Shown in pieces: positions 1 through 7,400 of a DNA stretch of 8,964 nt. The notes beneath the pieces were generated by a model that did not search any database, was not told the origin of the DNA, and worked only from the letters and a program-made list of their open reading frames with translations. Location: assembly GCA_042218115.1 (NCBI GenBank), contig JBDGRJ010000041.1:1-8964 (forward strand), written 5' to 3'. The DNA comes from JBDGRJ01 sp042218115. Lineage in GTDB: Bacteria > Patescibacteriota > Patescibacteriia > Magasanikbacterales > UBA922. The number at the start of each line of letters is the position of its first letter. Position 1 is the first letter of the stretch. The position numbers were made by a program, and so were the translations under genes.

Positions 1-55
1 GAACTCCTGACCGACTGCTTACAAAGCAGTTGCTCTGCCGCTGAGCTAGGGTGGC
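1..55 (-). tRNA. tRNA-Thr (anticodon UGU), 3' end cut by window edge
   Basis: On the minus strand the segments fold as a tRNA: a 7-base acceptor 5' half (GCCACCC, 55-49), TA, a D-arm with GCTC/GAGC stem and 7-base loop, a perfect 5-bp anticodon stem ACTGC/GCAGT enclosing loop TTTGTAA, variable loop CGGTC, then the 5' side of the T-arm (AGGAG TTC). The anticodon is TGT at 23-21, which reads ACA, so this is threonine. The T-loop, acceptor 3' half and any encoded CCA lie outside the window, so acceptor pairing cannot be checked. It begins only 10 bases after the stop codon of the TPR gene on the same strand, with no visible promoter or terminator between, so it may be processed from the operon transcript. 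Confidence 0.93.
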
Positions 56-65
56 TTTTGTGTAC

Positions 66-986
66 TTACCCTTCTTCTTTTACTTCTTTTGCCTTGTCTA
101 TCTTATCTCTCAAGACTACAAGCTTCTCGTTATCGGGGTTGACCATTCTCAGCTGCTCATAACCCTCTTCAGCCAGCTCCAGATCGTCCGTAATTATAGC
201 AAGCTCAATCATTTTGTCAAGGTAACGAGGATTCTTTGGCTCCAGGTTAGCAGCCTGCTCCATAGCACTCAACGCCGGCTCATATTCATCTATAGACTCC
301 AGCAGATCAGCCAGCTTCACAAACCTAGAAGAGTTATTCTCATTGATAAGAACTGCTTGTTGATAATACTCCACTGCCTCTTTTATCTCTCCCAGCTGCT
401 CCGAGATCTCACCCAACTTTACCAAGACACCATCATCTTTTGGTTTTAGCTCAGATAGAAATTGGTATGTTTCCTTGGCTTCGTCATATTCTTCTCTTTT
501 TAAATACACCTCCCCCAAATCCCTGTAAGCCCTAAAATTTGTCTCATCTATTCTAATAGCTTCTAAAAACTTCTCTTCTGCGATGTCATATTCCTCTTCT
601 TTTAGTGCATGTTCCCCATTTTTTAACAGACGCTCAAGTACTTCTTGTTTATCCTGATCTTCTTGCTCTATCTCTTGTTCCTTTTTTTGCTGCTGATGCT
701 CTTCTAGCTTTTGTTTGATATCGTTGATGTAGGTCTTAGTTTTTTTCTTTATCTGATTAAAATATTCAACCAACGGCTCTAAATACTTCCTTCTTCCTTC
801 TCGCACCTCTTCGGCTTTCTTTTTTACTCTCTTTTTCAGGTATTCCGCCTTCTTTTTTTTATCCTCTCTCCCGGGAACCGAGTCCACATCCAACAAGACC
901 AAGCTGGAGTAATTTCGAAGTACTAAAAACAGAATAATTCCAAGGGATAAAATTATCAGCGCAAATGGAACTAAATTTGATATCAT
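66..986 (-). CDS. Membrane-anchored TPR-repeat protein
   Basis: A 306-residue protein with one N-terminal hydrophobic segment (about residues 4-24) followed by Arg-24. A very Lys/Glu-rich, probably coiled-coil stretch (about 40-115) comes next, then five consecutive 34-residue tetratricopeptide units at about 117-150, 151-184, 185-218, 219-252 and 253-286. The TPR signature is visible as repeated G/A positions, aromatic residues and a closing N-P or K-P turn (for example LKPKDD, LEPKN, VNPDN). TPR arrays bind partner proteins; the anchor suggests a scaffold tethered to the cytoplasmic membrane, and the lack of a cleavable signal and the highly charged body make a cytosolic location likely. 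The partner is not shown by the sequence. ATG start at 986-984, one base after the TAA of the upstream TPI gene, implies translational coupling; there is no Shine-Dalgarno sequence. The stop is TAA and the tRNA-Thr follows 10 bases later. No specific family name is justified. Confidence 0.88.
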   Translation of the reverse strand: MISNLVPFALIILSLGIILFLVLRNYSSLVLLDVDSVPGREDKKKKAEYLKKRVKKKAEEVREGRRKYLEPLVEYFNQIKKKTKTYINDIKQKLEEHQQQKKEQEIEQEDQDKQEVLERLLKNGEHALKEEEYDIAEEKFLEAIRIDETNFRAYRDLGEVYLKREEYDEAKETYQFLSELKPKDDGVLVKLGEISEQLGEIKEAVEYYQQAVLINENNSSRFVKLADLLESIDEYEPALSAMEQAANLEPKNPRYLDKMIELAIITDDLELAEEGYEQLRMVNPDNEKLVVLRDKIDKAKEVKEEG

Positions 987-987
987 A

Positions 988-1728
988 TTAAGATTCTACA
1001 GCTGAGATTAAGGACTGAAACTGATCTACTTCAGCTGAAGCATGGCCTACGAGTACACCATGAATATTAGCTGAGGAAGTATATGATACCACATTATTAC
1101 TTTCTACACTACCACCATAAACGATATCCACCTCCCCGTCGACATATTTCTGTACTCTCTTTTGGATCCAAGCATGAGTCTCTTCAGCTTGTTGAGGTGA
1201 ACAACTCTCTCCTTCTCCACTTCCGGCTATAGCCCATACCGGCTCATACCCTATTATTATTTCATCAGCCCCCAACTCCACGTTTTCAAAAACTGCTGCC
1301 AACTGTTCTCTCAGGACCAGCTCTTTGTCTCCCTGCTGTAGATCCTCTTTTGTCTCTCCTATGCACAAAATTGGCTTGATATTCTCTTTGAGGCAGGCCT
1401 CCACCTTTTTAGCAGTAGCTTCATTTGATTCATCGAAGATATGTCTTCGCTCTGAGTGGCCTACCAGAGCATATTCAGATCCTGCTTTAGAGAAAATATG
1501 AGCTGAGATCGCACCGGTGTATGCCCCCTTTGGAGCCCAGGAGACGTTTTGAGCCCCCAAATCAATATCACTGCCATCTAAAATATCACCAACTTCACGA
1601 AAAGAAATCGGGTTTGGAAAAACTACCAAGTTAGTCTCGTCTTTGACATCAATGTCTTTTATATCTTCTGACAGCTGTCTGGACTCTTCGTGGTCCAGGT
1701 ACATCTTCCAGTTTGCAAAAATATGCAT
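988..1728 (-). CDS. tpiA: Triosephosphate isomerase
   Basis: A 246-residue cytosolic TIM-barrel enzyme interconverting dihydroxyacetone phosphate and glyceraldehyde 3-phosphate in glycolysis. The start is supported by the family's typical N-terminus: NWKMY at residues 6-10 supplies catalytic Asn-6 and Lys-8. Electrophile His-91 and Glu-93 lie in VGHSERR, and catalytic base Glu-162 in GYEPVWAI. Phosphate-binding elements are YGGSV and the LVGHAS segment near the C-terminus. Two departures from the usual sequence are seen: lid loop 6, normally AIGTGKTA followed by TP, is AIAGSGEGESC followed by SP (about three residues longer), and the last phosphate loop has GH where most family members have GG. 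TGEIS near residue 72 is TGAIS. Length is normal for the family, and all catalytic residues are present, so it should be active. It lies 32 bases after the M16 peptidase and one base before the TPR gene. The protein is acidic (43 D+E, 19 K+R). Confidence 0.97.
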   Translation of the reverse strand: MHIFANWKMYLDHEESRQLSEDIKDIDVKDETNLVVFPNPISFREVGDILDGSDIDLGAQNVSWAPKGAYTGAISAHIFSKAGSEYALVGHSERRHIFDESNEATAKKVEACLKENIKPILCIGETKEDLQQGDKELVLREQLAAVFENVELGADEIIIGYEPVWAIAGSGEGESCSPQQAEETHAWIQKRVQKYVDGEVDIVYGGSVESNNVVSYTSSANIHGVLVGHASAEVDQFQSLISAVES

Positions 1729-1760
1729 ATAATTTTATTAGATGAAACTTATTTATTTAG

Positions 1761-3023
1761 CTATAGGTGTTTCTCAATAGCTTCTGCTTCAATCTCTCCT
1801 ATCGCCGCCATCCTCATCTCATCAAAATCAAATAAATCTCGAGCTACTTGCTCAACCTCTTGCTTATCAGTATCCTTGATTTGTTCGAGATATTTCTCAG
1901 GTGCCTCAAACTCACCTAAAATAACTCCCCTACGTCCTACCCACATAGCTTTGGACTTTGAGTCTTCCATTTTTAGCTTCATTTTACCATCGATATTCAT
2001 CTTGGCGTCTTCAAATTCTTTCTGCTCAACTCCATCCGTTTTGATGCGTCTGAGAGTATCTTTTATCTCTTCGATGGCTTTATCCAGGTTCTCTGAATCC
2101 AGTCCGGCCTTTATATAAATATGCCCAACATCGGAGTAGTTCGCTAAACCGCTTCTAACAGAGTATGCCAAGCCAAGCTTCTCTCTAATATTTACAAAAA
2201 GTCTCGAGCTCATATTAGCACCTAAAATATTGTTTAGGATTTTCAAAGCAGGCATCTTGTTGTCTCCGATGCTATAGGCGGGAAAGCCCAGCATAAGCTG
2301 TGCTTGGTCTGTGTCTTTTTGTTTAACCTTATATCTATCATCCTTGCTGATGGGCCCAAAGCTAGCTTGTTTATCCTCTTTGTCTGTGTTTTTATTTTCT
2401 TGAGATCCAAACTGCTGCTCTAGATCTTTTTTTCCGTCCTGTATAGATCCGGCACAAATTATACTCATATTATCAGGCTGATAGTGTTGGTCTCGATACT
2501 CAAGTACATCGTCCCGATCAAATTTCTTTACGCTATCTCTGGTGCCCGCTATATCATGCTGAAGTGGTGAGTTTTTATAAATAACTCTCTCAAACACATT
2601 TTGAATATCCATCCTCGGGTTATCCTCATACATATTAATCTCTTCGACAATTACAGACTTTTCTTTTTTCATCTCTTCCGGGTCAAAAATAGAGTTATAT
2701 ACCAAATCAGACAGAATCCCTACAGCCTTTGGCAGATGCTTTGAAGCTACCTTGATATAGTAGCCGGTATATTCTTTGGAAGTAAAGGCATTATACTCAG
2801 CTCCTAGTCTATCCATTTCTTTGCTTATCTGCATGCTGGATGGTCTTTTCTCCGTACCCTTTAACATCATATGTTCTATAAAGTGAGACACTCCATATAG
2901 ATTTTCGGTAGTTTCATCTCGGGATCCAACCGGTAAAATAGCTAATATAGTTACTGCGTCAGTTCCGGATTGATCCAACAGCGTGACATCAGTGCCATTA
3001 TTTAAGGTGTGTGTTTCTATCAT
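1761..3023 (-). CDS. M16B-family zinc metallopeptidase (mitochondrial-processing-peptidase-like)
   Basis: A 420-residue insulinase/pitrilysin-superfamily peptidase with the inverted zinc motif HxxEH at His-47, Glu-50, His-51 (HFIEH). Glu-127 lies 76 residues after His-51, at the spacing expected for the third zinc ligand. The second M16 half is recognisable from about 225 on, including SSRLFVNIREKLGLAYSV (272-289), which holds the conserved Arg/Tyr region that shapes the substrate cavity. Length matches the single-chain bacterial M16B type (YmxG/MlpA-like), which usually works as a dimer in the cytosol; no signal peptide or membrane segment is seen. The metal-binding residues are intact, so this is a catalytic rather than inactive subunit, and no inactive sister gene is adjacent. 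Substrate unknown; family members degrade or trim peptides. ATG at 3023-3021 shares one base with the GlyRS stop (TAATG), so translation is probably coupled. Stop is TAG. A highly charged Lys/Glu/Asp linker lies at about 196-237. Confidence 0.94.
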   Translation of the reverse strand: MIETHTLNNGTDVTLLDQSGTDAVTILAILPVGSRDETTENLYGVSHFIEHMMLKGTEKRPSSMQISKEMDRLGAEYNAFTSKEYTGYYIKVASKHLPKAVGILSDLVYNSIFDPEEMKKEKSVIVEEINMYEDNPRMDIQNVFERVIYKNSPLQHDIAGTRDSVKKFDRDDVLEYRDQHYQPDNMSIICAGSIQDGKKDLEQQFGSQENKNTDKEDKQASFGPISKDDRYKVKQKDTDQAQLMLGFPAYSIGDNKMPALKILNNILGANMSSRLFVNIREKLGLAYSVRSGLANYSDVGHIYIKAGLDSENLDKAIEEIKDTLRRIKTDGVEQKEFEDAKMNIDGKMKLKMEDSKSKAMWVGRRGVILGEFEAPEKYLEQIKDTDKQEVEQVARDLFDFDEMRMAAIGEIEAEAIEKHL

Positions 3024-4378
3024 TATTTTATCTTATTATTAATGTATTCAATAAGCTGATCCTCCTGTACTCGGTCTTGCTCCATCGAGTCTCGATCTCG
3101 GACCGTCACTCCTTCACCTTCCAGAGAATCATAATCTACGGTAATACAATAAGGTGTACCAATCTCGTCTTGTCTTCGATATCTTTTACCTATACTTCCC
3201 GAACCATCGTATTCGACCCTAAACTCCGTCCTGATATCTTCATATATTGTTTGAGCCTTCTCTCCTAGTCCGTCTTTGTCCATCAGAGGGAATACTGCTA
3301 CTTGATTTGGGGCGATCTCAGGTTCAAACTCCATCACTACCCTGTCTTCCTCTTCATCTTTATTATAAGCACTCACGAGCAGAGCCAATAAAGTTCTATC
3401 CACTCCGAGGGAAGGCTCAATTACGTGTGGTATTATCTTTTTAGACTGGTCTTGCGGGTCAGGGTAAGCTAAGTTTTCACCGGAGTGTTCCTGGTGATTT
3501 TTAAGGTCAAAATCAGTTCTATAAGCCAAGCCCCACAGCTCTTTAGTACCGAAAGGGAACTCAAATTCAAAGTCTACCGTCTTTTTTGCATAATGAGACA
3601 GCTCTGATTCGGGCTTGTCGAACCTATGCATCCGCGACATGTCCAGACCGATCTCTTCAGCCCACTGCTCAAGCCAGCTATCCCAGTCTTCAAAAGTATC
3701 CTCCCAGTCCTCTTGTTCTATAAAGTACTCTATCTCCATCTGTTCAAACTCTAGCGTTCGAAAGATATAATTTCCAGGGGTAATCTCATTTCTAAATGCT
3801 TTCCCGATCTGAGCTATACCAAAAGGTAGCTGTTGGCGGGTAGTATTTAGTACTTTCTTAAAGTTGATAAAAATGGCCTGAGCTGTTTCCGGCCTTAAAA
3901 ATGTGTTTTGACCTTCGGAAGTGGGACCGATACTGGTCTCAAACATTAAATTAAACCGTTTCGGCTCAGTTAAATCGTTGCCATCCGGACTTTTAATATC
4001 ATTTTCTTCTATAGCTTGCTGCATCTCTTCCATGCTCATACCCTCAGCAGCCACATCGAGCTCTTCTTCGATCAGATGATCAGCTCGGTAACGCTGATGA
4101 GTCTCCACATCTTCGACCAGCGGATCAGTAAAACCTTCGGCATGCCCGGAAGCCTCCCATACTCTAGGACTCATCAAAATAGCTCCGTCTAACCCCTCAA
4201 TATCACCTCGGCTCTCTACAGCTTTCTGCCACCAATGATTTTTAACATTCTTCTTTAACTGGGCGCCCATAGGACCGTAATCCCAAGTGTTAGCTAAACC
4301 ACCATAAATATCGGAGCCTTGGAAGATAAAACCTCTACGCTTGCATAAAGATTTTATATCTTGCATTAAGTCTGCCAT
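3023..4378 (-). CDS. glyS: Glycyl-tRNA synthetase, single-chain (alpha2) type
   Basis: A 451-residue class II aminoacyl-tRNA synthetase that charges tRNA-Gly, of the one-polypeptide homodimeric type (also named glyQS) rather than the two-subunit glyQ/glyS enzyme. The N-terminal part carries DYGPMGAQLKKN (33-44), motif 1 region, and WEASGHAEGFTDPL (74-87), a GlyRS hallmark. Motif 2 is FRNE (195-198) followed by TLEFEQMEIEYF (208-219); the RPETAQ segment (162-167) is part of the active site. Motif 3 is PSLGVDRTLLALL (322-334) with Arg-328. From about 355 to 450 follows the HGTP-type anticodon-binding domain, with IGKRYRRQDEIGTPYC (396-411). Length and motifs are complete. It is first in the cluster, 50 bases downstream of a good promoter, and its stop overlaps the M16 start by one base. 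The start ATG has no Shine-Dalgarno sequence but is supported by the early alignment of the N-terminal helix. The protein is unusually acidic: 92 D+E against 48 K+R. Confidence 0.97.
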   Translation of the reverse strand: MADLMQDIKSLCKRRGFIFQGSDIYGGLANTWDYGPMGAQLKKNVKNHWWQKAVESRGDIEGLDGAILMSPRVWEASGHAEGFTDPLVEDVETHQRYRADHLIEEELDVAAEGMSMEEMQQAIEENDIKSPDGNDLTEPKRFNLMFETSIGPTSEGQNTFLRPETAQAIFINFKKVLNTTRQQLPFGIAQIGKAFRNEITPGNYIFRTLEFEQMEIEYFIEQEDWEDTFEDWDSWLEQWAEEIGLDMSRMHRFDKPESELSHYAKKTVDFEFEFPFGTKELWGLAYRTDFDLKNHQEHSGENLAYPDPQDQSKKIIPHVIEPSLGVDRTLLALLVSAYNKDEEEDRVVMEFEPEIAPNQVAVFPLMDKDGLGEKAQTIYEDIRTEFRVEYDGSGSIGKRYRRQDEIGTPYCITVDYDSLEGEGVTVRDRDSMEQDRVQEDQLIEYINNKIK

Positions 4379-4390
4379 AGCTTTTTTTGT

Positions 4391-4410
4391 AGTTAACTAA
4401 GATTTAAATC
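4391..4410. repeat. Two short AT-rich palindromes in the glyS leader
   Basis: AGTTAACT (4391-4398) and GATTTAAATC (4401-4410) are perfect palindromes separated by two bases, between the predicted transcription start and the GlyRS start codon. On the minus strand the second overlaps a near direct repeat, GATTTAACG followed by GATTTAAATC. They could be an operator or simply reflect AT-rich leader sequence. No T-box, riboswitch or strong hairpin is visible in this 82-base gap, and no GC-rich terminator follows the upstream gene. Confidence 0.35.
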
Positions 4411-4427
4411 CGTTAAATCGTATATGA

Positions 4428-4457
4428 ATGATACAAGTATGAGAAGGTGATTGTCAA
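4428..4457 (-). promoter_or_regulatory. Predicted sigma70-type promoter for the glyS-M16-tpiA-TPR cluster
   Basis: On the minus strand a perfect -35 box TTGACA (4457-4452) is followed after 18 bases by TATCAT (4433-4428), which matches five of six bases of the -10 consensus. A transcript would start near 4421 and give a leader of roughly 43 bases before the GlyRS ATG at 4378. The -35 box begins only four bases after the stop codon of the large upstream gene. This is the only gap above 40 bases in the cluster, which fits one operon promoter. Predicted by eye only; no transcription data. Confidence 0.65.
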
Positions 4458-4460
4458 GGT

Positions 4461-7400
4461 TTAGTTGGTGGTAGAGGTGGTTGTTTTTGTGGTTGTGCTG
4501 GTGGAGCTGCTAGATTCTTTTTCTGTGCTTGAGCTGGTGCCGTCTGATTTTGTGGTCTGTTGATCTTTGTTGCTCGAGCTTTCTTGCTTATCAGAACCTT
4601 TCTCCGAGCTCTTATCGCTCGTCGAAGTCGGGTCTTGGGCCTCATCTGAACCTTGATCGCTGGTCTGCTGCTCAGTTTCAGAATCTTTTTGAGTTTGATC
4701 TGTCTGTTTGTTGGTAGTAGTGGAACTTTTCTGAGTCGTGGTAGTCTCCGTGCTATCTTGAGAAGTTTTTTGGCTGGTAGTGCTGGTTTTCTCTTCAGTG
4801 GAGCTACTGCTGTTTGTTGTTTCGCTTTTTGTGCTTGAAGTGGTAGTATCTTGCTGTTGTTTAGACTTATCCCCTGAGCCAGAATCCGATTTCTTATCGG
4901 TATTAGTTACAGACTCGATAGTCACCACTCTGGATGCACTAGCATTATTGCCGTCACTATCGGTTACTTTATATACTATGCTGTACTCACCGGCAACATT
5001 GTCATTGACACTACCCAACTTCTTAATCTGATCAGTTATATCACCATCCTCCTTGTCACTAGCTTCAGCGCCGGGCTCTACGTATTTCTGATCAGTGGTT
5101 AATGTAATTTTCTCATTGCCTTTTAAGGTTATCTGAGGGTCTTTTCCATTATCTTCCTTGGCTTCTTCTACTATTATCTTTCTTGTTATCTCGTTTTCAT
5201 TTCCAGCATCATCCTCTGCATGATAAGCCACCTTGAACTCACCCGGTTCAGTGGTGTCTATATTCAAACTATCAACCTCTTTTCCATCGACTTTTTTCGT
5301 CAACTTCGGTGAGTTATCTCTGTTGTCGCTTAGCTCCACTCCCGGGTCATTGTAGTCATCACCAACTTCCAGTTTTACCTCCTGAGCACCGAGAAGCTCC
5401 AGTTGTGGAGGTTCATTGTCTTTTTGTTTTTGGTTAGATTGTCCCGCAAAGTTACAACTGCCATCATTCAGATTCGCTTTCGGATTATAATTATCGGCCC
5501 TCTTGGCGGTACAACCCTTTACTACTTTCTTTTCTTTATATACACAATCAATTCTTCCACCAATGGTAGCAGTCGAATCATAGTTCTCCGCTTTTACATC
5601 TACACAGCCGACAATCTTACAACTACCGTCATTGCTGGTAGCGGTCGGATCATAATTTTTTGCTCTAGGGTTTGTACACCCACCGTGTGGCTGGACCGAC
5701 TTATCACTTCCCGAGGTCTCCCTTTGAGCTATCACGGTCCAGTCGAACTTAGCGTTTGACTCTCCATCTCCTGTTTCTTTGACTGTGAACCCTTTCTCGC
5801 TGCTTTCACTTACATAAATACCGTTGGCGGGGGACTTCAGAGTTACATTTACCTGAATCGGGTAATCTTCATCAATAATATCCTGCCTAAACTCTTTGAA
5901 GTCTACCTCCTTTTGTCCTCCTTTGAGCCTGTCCGTGCCAAAGAAGGTGTAATAAGCCTCGTCATCGGACTGGATAGTGTAGAGCGATTTTTCACCTTCT
6001 GAAGTATCGACATTGGTGACGAACCTACCATTTGTATCTATAGACCACTTGTTGTTTGCTCCTCTAATACCGGATACATTTACTATGTTGCTACCGGCTA
6101 GATCCAAATTGCCGTGCTGTTTGTACTCGATATCCCCACTGTCTGAAGATTCGACAGTAAGATCACTCGGCTTACCATCTACATTAATCCCCTTTGCTTG
6201 AGCTACTCTAGTAATGTTCTTTTTTACTTCATTGATACTTTGGTTGTAATTTGAGATCCACCCCGGCTTGACCAGAGTCATGATCTTGCCAGTGGATGAT
6301 CCGGATTTGTCAAAGCTCTCCAGAGCAATTCCTACTGAAGAGATAGTGTTTCTGTCTATTTCTTTGCTGGGATCATACTTCATAGCGTAACCAGGCTTAG
6401 ATGCAGAAACTAGTAAATCTCCTCGATTAATCTCGCCGTTTTCAGTAGTAACTTTGGTCGGTACTCTACCAACCATTGCCATCACGGCGCTATTGTCACT
6501 TTGGGTACCGCCGATGGTAATGGATGGATCAGTAGAAACTACCCCTGCTATAGCGGGGGAGTAAGGTTTTTCACTTCTTTTATAAGTGTCTACTTGCTTA
6601 GGGTCCACTACCAGTACTTCTCCCGGCTCTACATCCTGTCCTGACTTTATGCTCACCTCTTCAGCCAGATCACCCGGATCATTTTCATTCGTATTTAGAC
6701 CATCGGCAAAGAGAGTGCCGCCTGCATGCACATCACCATTGGTAGCTACTGATAGCTGAGGCTGATCGTTGTTTCGAATCGACATCAGGTAAGTGCTGCT
6801 GCTTATCCCGAGCTGATTAGTGGTGTTGAATATGTAAGCGTAATCATCACTGGAAGTGACACTATTTTCAAACAAGGTGGTAGAGTCAAAGTTTAGCTTA
6901 TTGGTGGAGCTTACGGAAGGATTGGCGCTGCTCATAGTAAAGCCGCCTTCCAGCACAAACCCTTTCGGTCCGACCGTCAAACCTCCAGCTAGATCACTCA
7001 TAGCACTAGATGAGCTGGATTTGAATAGCTCGGCCTGAGCCGTACCTTCTACATCTAGCTTGGATTCAGGTGAGGTAGTGCCAAGCCCTATATTACCGTT
7101 ATCAGCTACCTTGAGCTCATTTTCATTATATCTATACTCAGGGCTCACATAGACACTGATAGTGCTGGTGCCAGTGCCGGTAAATGATTCTAAGGCAAAA
7201 CCTACTACTTGAGCTGATTTGTCTGCTTTCATACCAACCCCATCGGCCGCACTGGCTGTAATAGGGTCACCTACATGAATATCACCGCCGGAGTCATTTA
7301 CTTTTGTGGGAACTCTTCCTGATAATGCAATGGGGTAACCACCCATTCCTGCACTCAAAATAGTGCCAGGATCAGTAGATACAACACCTGCTAAGTTATC

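Noticed and set aside
51..449. Plus-strand open frame of 132 codons
   Set aside because: Lies opposite the TPR gene and tRNA; its product is a low-information hydrophobic sequence with no family motif.
1729..1760. Separate promoter for tpiA in the 32-base gap
   Set aside because: AT-rich but too short, with no recognisable -35/-10 pair.
1690..2118. Plus-strand open frame of 142 codons across the TPI/M16 junction
   Set aside because: Antisense to two well-supported genes; Ser/Ile-rich composition mirrors the opposite-strand codons.
4379..4460. Rho-independent terminator or T-box leader before glyS
   Set aside because: The T-run at 4382-4388 reads as A-run on the transcribed strand and no GC-rich hairpin or specifier-loop structure is present.
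4454..4645. Minus-strand Arg/Lys-rich 63-codon frame
   Set aside because: An out-of-frame reading of the Ser/Thr-tail coding sequence; basic composition is a by-product of the low-complexity codons.
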